From Streptomyces albireticuli (GTDB lineage Bacteria > Actinomycetota > Actinomycetes > Streptomycetales > Streptomycetaceae), in contig NZ_JAJQQS010000007.1 in assembly GCF_021228125.1 (NCBI RefSeq), forward strand, positions 198,744 to 262,743: DNA of 64,000 nt, in the 5' to 3' direction. Below the pieces are notes generated by a model. It had not been told where the DNA came from. It did not search any database and worked only from the letters and a program-made list of their open reading frames with translations. Position numbers and translations under genes: made by a program. Of the stretch, positions 33,032 through 41,070 are shown piece by piece (within the stretch, counting starts at the first letter, position 1; each line of letters starts with the position of its first letter).

Positions 33032-33481
33032 GGCGGGGGCTCCTTCCTGCCTCCGGGGTGCGCGGGTGGGACGTAGGGACCATACGACGGCCGTATGACG
33101 GCTGTGCGACAACCCACCGGATTCATGATCGCGTGTACCGCCGGCCGACGGGTGGTTCCCGGCCTGCCGGGGCCGGGGCGCGCTCCGGCCCCTTTCCGCG
33201 CGCCGCGGGTGTCCCCGGGCCGGCCCGGCTGCCACCGGGCGGTGAGACCGGGGGCCGGGGCGGAGGGCCGCGCGGTCGGCCCGGCACGGTCGGAGCCGAC
33301 GGTGCGGCCGGAACGCGAGGTCCGGAGCCTCGTGCGGTCAGCGGGTGCGGTCAGGGGCCCCTCGCCGTCAGAGCGTACGGTCAGGGCCTCGTGCCGTCAC
33401 GACGTACGGTCCGGCCCCGCGCCGCCACGACGTACGGTCCGGCCCCGCGCCGCCAGAGCGTACGGGCGGCTCCCGGTGCGG
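33032..33481. other. 450-base intergenic region with imperfect 28-base repeats
   Basis: No gene seen. It contains the upstream sequences of the phosphatase gene and, in its second half, a tract of about four tandem 28-29-base units (33364-33476). Small shadows of reading frames cross it, but none has a ribosome-binding site. Confidence 0.6.
33364..33476. repeat. Imperfect 28-base tandem repeats
   Basis: Units beginning near 33364, 33393, 33421 and 33449 carry ACGTACGGTCCGGCCCCGC-type sequence. The 33393 and 33421 units differ by one base; the outer ones diverge. There are no unique spacers, so it is not CRISPR. Confidence 0.75.
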
Positions 33482-34129
33482 TCAGAGCCAGCCCTTGTCG
33501 CGGGCGATCCGCACCGCTTCCGCGCGGTTCCGGGCGCCCGTCTTCTGGATCGCCGTCGACAGGTAGTTCCGCACCGTGCCGGGCGACAGGTGCAGCGCCG
33601 TCGCCAGCTCCGCGTTGGTCGAACCGTCCGCCGAGGCGGTGAGCACCGCCCGCTCCCGGTCCGTCAGCGGGTTGGCGCCCTCCGCGAGCGCGGCCGCGGC
33701 CAGCGTGGGGTCGATGACCCGCTCGCCGCGCAGCACCCGCCGCAGCGCGTCGGCGAGCTGCGCGGCGGGGGCGTCCTTGACCAGGAACGCCTCCGCGCCC
33801 GACTCCATCGCCCGGCGCATATAGCCCGGCCGGCCGAAGGTCGTGAGGATCACCAGCTTGAGCTCCGGCAGCTCGCGGCGGACCAGCGCGGCCGCGTCGA
33901 GCCCGGTCATGCCCGGCATCTCGATGTCGAGCAGCACGACGTCGACGTCGTGCGCCCGGGCGGCGGCCAGCACCTCGTCGCCCCGGGCCACCTGGGCGAC
34001 GACCTCGATGTCGGGCTCCAGCCCGAGCAGGGCCGCCAGCGCCTCCCGGACCATGGACTGGTCCTCGGCGAGCAGGACGTTGATGACGCGTCGGCTGTCG
34101 GTGGGCACGGAGCTGGGCTGTTCGGTCAC
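33482..34129 (-). CDS. NarL/LuxR-family response regulator
   Basis: A 215-residue regulator. The receiver has the acidic pocket LLAEDQSMV, the phosphoacceptor Asp68 in LLDIEMPGMTG and the conserved lysine in FLVKDAPA. The C-terminal LuxR-type helix-turn-helix is LTDRERAVLTASADG with TNAELATALHLSPGTVRNY. It is the partner of the histidine kinase encoded upstream and is the last gene of an ABC ATPase, permease, kinase, regulator set. GTG 34129 is chosen; no strong ribosome-binding site is visible. The likely target is the TGACA repeat array upstream of the ATPase gene. Confidence 0.9.
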   Translation of the reverse strand: MTEQPSSVPTDSRRVINVLLAEDQSMVREALAALLGLEPDIEVVAQVARGDEVLAAARAHDVDVVLLDIEMPGMTGLDAAALVRRELPELKLVILTTFGRPGYMRRAMESGAEAFLVKDAPAAQLADALRRVLRGERVIDPTLAAAALAEGANPLTDRERAVLTASADGSTNAELATALHLSPGTVRNYLSTAIQKTGARNRAEAVRIARDKGWL

Positions 34130-34299
34130 GGCGACAAGCGTAGGCGGCGGACCGCCCCGGGCCGGTGGCACGGTGGCGGTCCCGGCGGCCGGCGCCCCGG
34201 CCACCAGGGCCCCGGCACCGGCCGCCCCGTCCGGCGCGGAACCGCCGTGGACGGCGCCGTACCGGCCGCCGGGGACCCCCGTCCCCCGGCGGCCGGAGC

Positions 34300-35568
34300 T
34301 CACGCGGCCCCCAGCGGCGCCGGACCGTCCTCGGACACCCGCCGGCGCGCCAGCGGTACGTACGCCCGCAGCCGGAAGCCGCCCCGCGGGCCCGGCCCCG
34401 TCTCCAGCCGGCCGTCGGCCAGGGCCAGCCGCTCGGTCAGGCCCGTCAGGCCGTTGCCGTGCGGGCGGGCGGGTCCCTGGCCGTCGTCGGTGACGGTCAG
34501 ACAGAGTTCGTCGCCCCTCTCGGAGAGCGACACCTCGCAGCGGCGCGCCCCGCTGTGCCGGACGACGTTGGTCACGGCCTCCCGCAGCGCCCACGCCAGC
34601 GCGCCCTCCGCGTCCGGCGCCAGGCCGGCGAGGGGTGAGCCCTCCCCGCCGTCCGCGCCGGGCGAGCCGACGGCCACCCGGTCGAGGTCCGCGGTCACCC
34701 CGGCGGCGGCCAGGGCCGTACGGGCCCCGGCGATCTCGGCGTCCAGGGTGGGCCGGCGGAAGCCGCTCACCGCCTCCCGCACATCGACCAGGGCCTGCCG
34801 GCTGACCTGCTCGATGTCCGCGATCTGCTGGGCGGCCGCCTCGGGACTGCCCGGCAGCATCCGCCCCGCCAGCTCGCTCTTGAGGGTGATCAGGGACAGG
34901 GAGTGGCCGAGGAGATCGTGCAGATCGCGGGCGAGCCGCAGCCGTTCCTCGTTGGCCGCGAGGTGGGCGACCGTGGCCCGGGCCTCGCGCAGCGCGCGGG
35001 CCGTCCGTGCCATCTGCCGCACCCCGACCATCGCGAAGCCACCGAGCAGCGCCGGGAGCATCAGCGCCCACAGGAAACCGCCTGCGCCCGTGTTCACCCC
35101 GATGAGCGCGAGGATCCCGCTGACCACCGGGATCAGGATGCGGGCCAGCCGCGTCGGCAGGACCGCGCCGATCGCGACGCACACATAGACGAACAGCACA
35201 AGCCAGGAGGAGCCCAGTCCCAGCGAGAGAATCGCCGCCATCGCCAGCAGCGCGCCGAGGACGGCGAACACCCGCCGCCGCTCCAGCGCCTGGGCGGTGT
35301 GCCGGAAGACGAGGGCGAGGTAGGCGCCCACGAAGGCCGCCAGACCGCATCCGCCGAAGATGTCGGCACCGACCGTGTGGTGGTCACCGAGGACGTCCTC
35401 GACCGGCGCGGCCAGGTAGGCGAGCCAGATCCCGATCCACATCAGCTTGATCATTTTGTGCCGGCGGGTCTCGGGCGGCTCCCCGATGCGGACGCTGTCC
35501 GTGTCGAGGTCGTCGTCGGCCACCAGGGCGGCCTGCCACACCCCGCGGATACGGTCGCCTACGGCCAT
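34300..35568 (-). CDS. DesK-like sensor histidine kinase
   Basis: A 422-residue membrane kinase. It has about five hydrophobic segments between residues 40 and 170, then the HisKA_3 dimerisation helix with phosphoacceptor His217 (ARDLHDLLGHSLSL). The HATPase domain shows N-box LREAVTNVVRHSG and G-box TDDGQGPARPHGNGLTGL. This DesK-like architecture usually senses membrane or envelope state and controls an adjacent ABC transporter. GTG at 35571 is one codon before ATG 35568, with AAGGAGAGAGC upstream of both. The gene follows the permease gene by 82 bases. Confidence 0.9.
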   Translation of the reverse strand: MAVGDRIRGVWQAALVADDDLDTDSVRIGEPPETRRHKMIKLMWIGIWLAYLAAPVEDVLGDHHTVGADIFGGCGLAAFVGAYLALVFRHTAQALERRRVFAVLGALLAMAAILSLGLGSSWLVLFVYVCVAIGAVLPTRLARILIPVVSGILALIGVNTGAGGFLWALMLPALLGGFAMVGVRQMARTARALREARATVAHLAANEERLRLARDLHDLLGHSLSLITLKSELAGRMLPGSPEAAAQQIADIEQVSRQALVDVREAVSGFRRPTLDAEIAGARTALAAAGVTADLDRVAVGSPGADGGEGSPLAGLAPDAEGALAWALREAVTNVVRHSGARRCEVSLSERGDELCLTVTDDGQGPARPHGNGLTGLTERLALADGRLETGPGPRGGFRLRAYVPLARRRVSEDGPAPLGAA

Positions 35569-35650
35569 CACGCTCTCTCCTTCTGATCCTCCCTCGCCCC
35601 TCGGGCTTCGGGCTTCGGGCCCTTTCGCGGGCCCTGCCCCGCCCTCCGGT

Positions 35651-36394
35651 TCACGCCTTGCGGGTGTCCTTGCGGTACAGCCAGGCGGCCGCGCCCCCGA
35701 AGATCACAAGATAGGCGACCAGGACGGCCACATCCTTCACGTCCGGGGCGTTGCCCAGCTCGATGGACTGCCCGAGCGCGGCGTACGCGTGGGTGGGCAC
35801 CCACTCGGCGATGTCCTGGAGCCAACCCGGGAAGGTGCTGACCGGCATCCAGAGGCCGCCGAGGATCGACAGGCCGAAGTAGATGATGAAGGTGAGGGGG
35901 CGCACGGCGTCACCGGTGGCGAGATAGCCGACCGCCACGCCCAGCGCGGCGAAGACGATGCTGCCCGCCCATATCGCGCCCGTGAGCGCGAACCACTGCC
36001 AGGCCGCGTCGAACCGGACGTCCTTCACGACGGCGGCTATGAGGAAGACCACCAGGATCGACGGCAGCGACACCACGGCGGCCGAGGCCACCTTCGCCGT
36101 CACATAACCGCGGCCGGGCAGGGCCGTGAGCCTCAGCTGGCGCACCCAGCCCTTCTCGCGCTCCTTGGCTATGCGCTCGCTGTTGCCGACGAGGACGGCG
36201 GTGATGGCGCCGAAGGAGGCCATGGAGACCATCATCAGCAACGGCAAGGTCAGCCCGGTGCCCTTGACGACCTCCGTGCTGCTCGCCCCGCCGGCGATCA
36301 GCAGATACAGACCCGCCGGGTAGAGCACGGAGAAGAACATGAACTTCTTGTTGCGCAGGGTGCGCTGGATCTCAAGCTTGATCAGAGTGTTCAC
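35651..36394 (-). CDS. ABC-2 type transporter permease
   Basis: A 247-residue ABC-2 permease with six hydrophobic segments, starting MNTLIKLEIQRTLRNKKFMF and containing KEREKGWVRQLRLTALPGR, a common cytosolic loop in this family. It forms the membrane part of an export transporter with the upstream ATPase. Its GTG start at 36392-36394 overlaps the stop of the frame-corrected ATPase as GTGA. Substrate unknown. It is followed by the DesK-like kinase. Confidence 0.9.
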   Translation of the reverse strand: MNTLIKLEIQRTLRNKKFMFFSVLYPAGLYLLIAGGASSTEVVKGTGLTLPLLMMVSMASFGAITAVLVGNSERIAKEREKGWVRQLRLTALPGRGYVTAKVASAAVVSLPSILVVFLIAAVVKDVRFDAAWQWFALTGAIWAGSIVFAALGVAVGYLATGDAVRPLTFIIYFGLSILGGLWMPVSTFPGWLQDIAEWVPTHAYAALGQSIELGNAPDVKDVAVLVAYLVIFGGAAAWLYRKDTRKA

Positions 36395-36406
36395 TTGGCC
36401 GCCTCC

Positions 36407-37348
36407 TCAGCGGTCGCGGCGTCGGTGATGGCGATGAACGCCTGCTCCAGGCCGAGGCCCGCCCGCGACCTCCAGGTTGCGCGGGTAGAGCCCCAGGCCG
36501 TAGAGCGCGTGGACGGTGGCGTCGGCGTCGTGCGACTGGATGCGCACCGTGCGGCCCGATACCTCCAGGGAGGACAGGAACGGCAGTTCGCGCAGCGCGC
36601 CCTCGCCTATGTACTCGTCCAGGTCGAAGACGATCCGGCGGGCGCCGGCCTTCGCCTTGATCTCGGCGGCCGAGCCGTCCGCGATCACCCTGCCGCGGTG
36701 CAGCACGATCACGCGGTCGGCGATCGCGTCGGCCTCCTCCAGATAGTGCGTGGCGAAGAGGATCGCCCGGCCGGCCCGGGCCTGGGCGCGCATCACGCCC
36801 CAGAACGCCTGGCGGGCCGAGACGTCCATGCCGGTGGTCGGTTCGTCCAGCACGACGAGCTCGTTGGCACCGGCCGTGGCGAGCGCGAACCGCACCCGCT
36901 GCTCCTGGCCGCCGGAGAGTTTGTTGACCATGCGGTCCGCGATGTCGGTCAGATCCGCGTGCTCCAGCACCTGCTCGACCGGGTAGGCGTGCGGGTGCAG
37001 GTCACAGGCGAGCCGCACGAGCTCACGAACCTTCACGTCCTCCATCAGGCCGCCGCTCTGGAGCATCGCGCCGACCTTGCCGCGCGCGATGGCCTGCTGC
37101 GGAGTGGTGCCGAAGACCTCGACACGCCCAGAGTCGGGGGTGCGCAGGCCCAGCAGGAGGTCGAGCGTGGAGGACTTGCCCGCGCCGTTCGGACCGAGGA
37201 GGGCGACGGTCTCGCCGGGGTGGAGCTGGAGGTCCAGCTCCGAGACGGCCCGCACCTCGCCGAAGCTCTTGCTGACGTCGGTGAAGCTGACCACGGGTGG
37301 TGCGGTGCGGTGCCGGTCCCCCGTGAACGTACGTGCTGTGGTGGTCAT
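36407..37348 (-). CDS. ABC transporter ATP-binding protein, C-terminus frameshifted
   Basis: As read, 313 residues from ATG 37348. Walker A is LLGPNGAGKSSTLDLLLG, signature LSGGQEQRVRFALA, and Walker B LVVLDEPTTGMDV with H-loop ATHYLEEAD. It should drive the ABC-2 permease encoded next. The C-terminus ends in LEVAGGPRPGAGVHRHHRRRDR, which is unusual. A 1-base shift in a GGGCGGG tract (36458-36464) would give VAGGLGLEQAFIAITDAATAEEAAK, the family-type ending, and a TGA at 36391-36393 overlapping the permease GTG. The family ending and the overlap both say that the frame was originally intact. Either the base is a sequencing error or this copy is recently mutated. Confidence 0.82.
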   Translation of the reverse strand: MTTTARTFTGDRHRTAPPVVSFTDVSKSFGEVRAVSELDLQLHPGETVALLGPNGAGKSSTLDLLLGLRTPDSGRVEVFGTTPQQAIARGKVGAMLQSGGLMEDVKVRELVRLACDLHPHAYPVEQVLEHADLTDIADRMVNKLSGGQEQRVRFALATAGANELVVLDEPTTGMDVSARQAFWGVMRAQARAGRAILFATHYLEEADAIADRVIVLHRGRVIADGSAAEIKAKAGARRIVFDLDEYIGEGALRELPFLSSLEVSGRTVRIQSHDADATVHALYGLGLYPRNLEVAGGPRPGAGVHRHHRRRDR

Positions 37349-37407
37349 GTACTCAATGATCCGGGCCCGGGGAGCGCCGCGGCAGTGTCGGGTGTCGTGT
37401 GCTGACA

Positions 37408-37467
37408 ATGACAGATGTCATGGCTTCCTTGACCCCTTGTCATGGTTCATCTGACCCCTGTGACATG
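37408..37467 (-). promoter_or_regulatory. Phased TGACA/TGTCA repeat array, candidate operator
   Basis: A 14-base inverted repeat ATGACA-GA-TGTCAT at 37408-37421 is followed by two related units starting at 37430 and 37452. The spacing is 21 and 22 bases, i.e. two helical turns each. It stands 60 bases upstream of the ABC ATPase start at 37348, as expected of an operator for the co-encoded response regulator. Confidence 0.5.
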
Positions 37468-37473
37468 CGAAAA

Positions 37474-37499
37474 CCCCCGTGCCGGGTGGGGCACGGGGG
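37474..37499 (-). terminator. Intrinsic terminator of the 988-residue protein gene
   Basis: A 10-bp stem (37474-37483 with 37490-37499). On the minus strand it is followed by TTTTCGC. It lies 37 bases beyond the stop at 37537. Confidence 0.85.
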
Positions 37500-37536
37500 C
37501 TCGTCGCGACCAGGCCGCGAGCAGGCGAGGCCGGGG

Positions 37537-40503
37537 TCAGCTGCCGTTGACCGGGATCACCCCGACGCGCTCGGCGGCCGTCTTGCCGCGGAGCGCCTTG
37601 CGGAGGGCGCCGACGACGTCCGTCGGCTGCACGGGCGTCTTGCTGCCGTCGCCGCGCTGGATGGTGACGCCGTTGAACTTGGAGCCGTAGAGCTCCTTGA
37701 GCGCTTCGAGGTTGTAGTTCTCGACCAGCTGCCCGTTCACCTCCTTGACCGCCAGGATCTTCGGCAGCGAGAGGTCCGGGCCGAACCGGATGCTGTGGAG
37801 CGGGTCGGTCTGGATGATGACGATGCCCGACATCGCGGGCTTCGCGAACTCGTTCATCATCCGGTCGACCTCGGCCTTGCCGACCTTCGGCTGCTGCTGG
37901 GCGCTGGGCAGCTCGACGGTCTTGTTCTCACCCGTGGCGGCGCGGTCGCGGTACGCCTGGGCGACGGCGGCCACGGCCTTGTCGGTGTCCAGGCCGACGT
38001 ACGGCTTGCCGTAGACGGGCACGGCCTTGCCGGGCTCGAAGGTGATCGTGCCGTCCTTGGCGCCGCCGGCCTCGCCGGCCAGGGTCTTCAGGGCCGCCGC
38101 GATCTTCTCCTCGTCGGCGCCGATGACCGCCTCGGCCTTGCGGGTGCCGCCGATGAGCGAGGGGATGACCGTCATCGGGTTGTAGTCCCGGCCGGCCGCC
38201 TCGCGCACGGTGGCCTGGGTGTCGATCGTCAGACCGGCCACCGACGGCTTGAGCTCCGCCTCCTTGCCCCCGATGGAGACCTTCAGCGGGTCCGTGGCAC
38301 GGCCGCCGAGCGCGGAGTCGAGCTTCTGCACGGCCTGCTCCTTGGAGCTGCCGCCGATGCCGACGCCGAGGACGGTGGTGCCGTTGGGCACGTCCGCGTG
38401 GTCGAGGAGCAGGCCCGCGGCGTAGGCGACGCCGACCAGCGCCACGAGGCCGCCGCCCAGCAGGACGACCTTGGAACGGCCCTTCTTCTTCGCGGCCTTC
38501 TTGGGGGCGCTCTTGGGCGCGGCCGCGGCCGGGGCCGGGACGGCGCCGGGAGCGGGCACCTTGGGCTTGGGCACGGCCACGCGGGGCGCGCCGCTGTCGA
38601 CCGGGCCGGCCTTCTTGCCGGGGCCCGGCGGCGGGACGACGGGCACACCGCTGACGAGCGTCTCGGACGTCCCGCCGGGCGCGGCGGGCGCCTTCTGGCC
38701 GCCCTTCTTGCCACCCTTGCCGCCGCCCTTGGGCGCCTTGGGCGTCTTCGTCTGCTGCTGGCCGTTGCCGGGCGCCTGGGTGCCCTGCGGGCCCTTGGGG
38801 CCGCGCGGTGCCGACCGGTCGCCGGCGGGCGGCGCGGGGACGCGCGGGACGCCCTCGCGCGGAGTGTCCGTACGCCCGGGGGCGAAGGCGGCACCACCGG
38901 GGGTGCCGCCGGGCGTGCCGGGGAAGGCGCCGTCCTGGCCCGCGGTGGGCGCGGGGAACTGCTGCGTGGTGTCCGGGGCGCCGGCCCACGGAGCGGCGCC
39001 GGCCGAGGCGCCGGGACCCGGCGGCGGCACGGCGGGCGTGGCCTGCGGGGTGCCCCCGACGACGGGGTTGGTGCCGGTGGCCATGGGGTCGCCGGCCCAC
39101 GGCGCGGGCGTGGTGCCCGTCGTGGAGGCGTCGGCGGGGCCGCCCGGCCACGGCGTCGCGCCGGTGGTCGAGGCGCCGCCCGGCCAGTCGTCGGCCTGCG
39201 CGCCGGAACCCCGGCCGCCGTGCGTGGCGGTGTCGGGCTGCCAGGGCGTGGTGCCGGTGGTGCCCGAGGCGGAAGCGCCCACGGGCCAGTCGTCGACCGG
39301 CTTCGGCGCACCCGGAACGTCACCGGGCATACCGGAGGACGCGCCCTGCCACGGCGTCGTGCCTGTCGTCGAGGCCGCGGGGGCCGAGGAGGCCGACGGG
39401 CCCGTCGGCCAGTCGTCGACCGGAGCGGCCGGAGCCGCGGCGGCGGTGCCGTCGGCGGGCCACGGGGTCGCGCCCGTCGTCGAGGAACCGCCCGGCCAGT
39501 CGTCCACGTGACCGGCGGGGGTCTCCGCCTGCCAGGGCGTGGCGCCCGTGGTGGAGGCGCCGCCCGGCCAGTCGTCGACCGGGCCGGCCGGACGCTGCTC
39601 GCCCGTGCCGGCCACGCCCTCGGCGGGCCACGGCGTCGCGCTCGTCGTCGAGGAACCGCCCGGCCAGTCGTCGACCGGGGCGGCGGAGGTGTCGGGCTGC
39701 CAGGGCGTGGTGCCGGTGGTGCCCGAGGCGGAAGCGCCCACAGGCCAGTCGTCGACCGGCTTCGGCACGCCCGGAACGTCACCGGGCATACCGGAGGACG
39801 CGCCCTGCCACGGCGTCGCCCCCGTCGTGGAAGCCGGGGGGGCCGGAGGAGCGGAAGGAACCGAGGAAGCCGACTGGCCGACCGGCCAGTCGTCCACCGG
39901 AGCGGCCGGAACGGCCGGAGTCACGGGCGGCGGGGTCGACTTCTGCCGCTGCGGGAGGGGCGGCACCGAGCCGCCGCCGGATCCCTGCGTGCGGCGGCCC
40001 GCGGGCGGCGGCGTGCCCGGGGAGGACTTGCGCGGGGCGAACCAGTCGCTCGTCTTGTCCTTCGACGCCGGGCGCTCCGCCTCCTGGCGGGCCGGGGCCG
40101 CGGACGGCTCCGGGCGGCGGGGCAGGGCGGGCTTGCCCTCGGCGCTCCGGCGTGCCGCGGGCGCGCCGGTGGCCGACGGGCCGGCCGGCGGGGCGTTCTT
40201 GGCGGCCGCGGGCGGGGCCGGCACGGCGGCGGGGCCCGGGGCGGCGGCACCCGGCTCGTCGCCGACGGGCGTGCGCATGATGACCGGCGGGATCGGCCGC
40301 GAACCCGGGATGTTGATGCGGATCCGCGTCGTCAGCGTGGTCTCGGTCTTGTGCTCTTCCGGCTTCGGCGCCATGGCCTGCTCCTCGCTGACGCCACCGT
40401 CGGCGGACGGCTGGCGGCTTCCGTACGGCGGGGTCCCCGAGGGGTACGCGGCGCCACCGCGGCCCTGGGGCCCGGAGGACGAACTGTCAGATTCACGGCT
40501 CAA
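37537..40503 (-). CDS. Large repeat-rich membrane protein with peptidoglycan-binding-like domains
   Basis: A 988-residue protein in three parts. Residues 1 to about 680 are disordered and Pro/Ala/Gly/Thr-rich, with eight DDWP motifs of the form PVDDWPxGxSxxxTTGxTPW. A Lys-rich run (PKKAAKKKGRSK) leads to one membrane helix (VVLLGGGLVALVGVAYAAGL). The remaining 290 residues outside the membrane resemble the PG_binding_4 modules seen in VanW and some L,D-transpeptidases (NGTTVLGVGIGGSSKEQAV, TVLIGADEEKIAAALKTL), but no YkuD or VanW catalytic domain follows. Function is unknown; an envelope scaffold is an inference. ATG 40503 starts MSRESDSSSSGPQGRG. Confidence 0.82.
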   Translation of the reverse strand: MSRESDSSSSGPQGRGGAAYPSGTPPYGSRQPSADGGVSEEQAMAPKPEEHKTETTLTTRIRINIPGSRPIPPVIMRTPVGDEPGAAAPGPAAVPAPPAAAKNAPPAGPSATGAPAARRSAEGKPALPRRPEPSAAPARQEAERPASKDKTSDWFAPRKSSPGTPPPAGRRTQGSGGGSVPPLPQRQKSTPPPVTPAVPAAPVDDWPVGQSASSVPSAPPAPPASTTGATPWQGASSGMPGDVPGVPKPVDDWPVGASASGTTGTTPWQPDTSAAPVDDWPGGSSTTSATPWPAEGVAGTGEQRPAGPVDDWPGGASTTGATPWQAETPAGHVDDWPGGSSTTGATPWPADGTAAAAPAAPVDDWPTGPSASSAPAASTTGTTPWQGASSGMPGDVPGAPKPVDDWPVGASASGTTGTTPWQPDTATHGGRGSGAQADDWPGGASTTGATPWPGGPADASTTGTTPAPWAGDPMATGTNPVVGGTPQATPAVPPPGPGASAGAAPWAGAPDTTQQFPAPTAGQDGAFPGTPGGTPGGAAFAPGRTDTPREGVPRVPAPPAGDRSAPRGPKGPQGTQAPGNGQQQTKTPKAPKGGGKGGKKGGQKAPAAPGGTSETLVSGVPVVPPPGPGKKAGPVDSGAPRVAVPKPKVPAPGAVPAPAAAAPKSAPKKAAKKKGRSKVVLLGGGLVALVGVAYAAGLLLDHADVPNGTTVLGVGIGGSSKEQAVQKLDSALGGRATDPLKVSIGGKEAELKPSVAGLTIDTQATVREAAGRDYNPMTVIPSLIGGTRKAEAVIGADEEKIAAALKTLAGEAGGAKDGTITFEPGKAVPVYGKPYVGLDTDKAVAAVAQAYRDRAATGENKTVELPSAQQQPKVGKAEVDRMMNEFAKPAMSGIVIIQTDPLHSIRFGPDLSLPKILAVKEVNGQLVENYNLEALKELYGSKFNGVTIQRGDGSKTPVQPTDVVGALRKALRGKTAAERVGVIPVNGS
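39232..39818. repeat. 128-base near-identical direct repeats in the 988-residue protein gene
   Basis: 39232-39359 is repeated at 39691-39818 with only a few differences, at an offset of 459 bases (153 residues). Shorter related units fill the interval. This suggests recent internal duplication. Confidence 0.8.
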
Positions 40504-40680
40504 AGCAGGTTCTCCCGGTTAGCTCCGCCGCCCGTCATGACCTCGTTCGGGCGGCTCGGCGGCGCGCACCACCATACTGGGCACCACGGACGCGTACTTG
40601 ACGGCCGCCGGATCGGTCCGGCGGCGAGGCGCGCGGGGCGGGTCCACGCGCCTCGGGCCGGTCAGGCAGAAATCGTCACG

Positions 40681-41070
40681 TCACTTGCCAAGTCGGACTG
40701 AGGAGCCGTCCGGTTGCGGCACTTTCGGGAGCGTGGCGCACATCACAGCCACGACCATCCCGCCCAGCAGGAAGGCCCACGAGCCCAGTCCGGCGCCGAA
40801 GAGGAAGTCGCCCTCCGGCCGGCTGTCGGTCAGCAGCAGCACCGCGACGAGCCAGCCGGCGCCGGGCGCCATCCCGCCGGCCCGGGTGCGGGCCGCGGTG
40901 AGCCCGCCGTAGCAGAGGCCCGCGAGGGCGAGCAGGGCGAGCGTCAATCCGCCGGGGAACCAGCCCGCTTGCACCAGCCCGCCCGCGACCCCCACCAGCG
41001 CGCCGAGGACGGCGAGGACGGCGTAGAGGGCGAGGCGCCCGGCGCTCAGCGGTGCCGCCATGCCGGTCAC
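40681..41070 (-). CDS. DUF6113-like membrane protein
   Basis: A 129-residue protein with four hydrophobic segments (LALYAVLAVLGALVGVAGGLV, LTLALLALAGLCYGGL, GWLVAVLLLTD and WAFLLGGMVVAVMCATL). The start GTG 41070 overlaps the mshB stop as GTGA, so translation is coupled to mshB. Its mycobacterial counterpart next to mshB is Rv1171. Function is unknown; coupling with a mycothiol gene does not by itself imply a mycothiol role. Confidence 0.83.
   Translation of the reverse strand: MTGMAAPLSAGRLALYAVLAVLGALVGVAGGLVQAGWFPGGLTLALLALAGLCYGGLTAARTRAGGMAPGAGWLVAVLLLTDSRPEGDFLFGAGLGSWAFLLGGMVVAVMCATLPKVPQPDGSSVRLGK

Noticed and set aside
33364..33476. CRISPR array
   Set aside because: The repeats are directly adjacent with no unique spacers, and no cas gene is in the window.
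37399..40701. 1100-codon plus-strand frame
   Set aside because: It lies antisense to the 988-residue protein gene. Its low-complexity Gly/Arg content arises from the repeats of the real gene.
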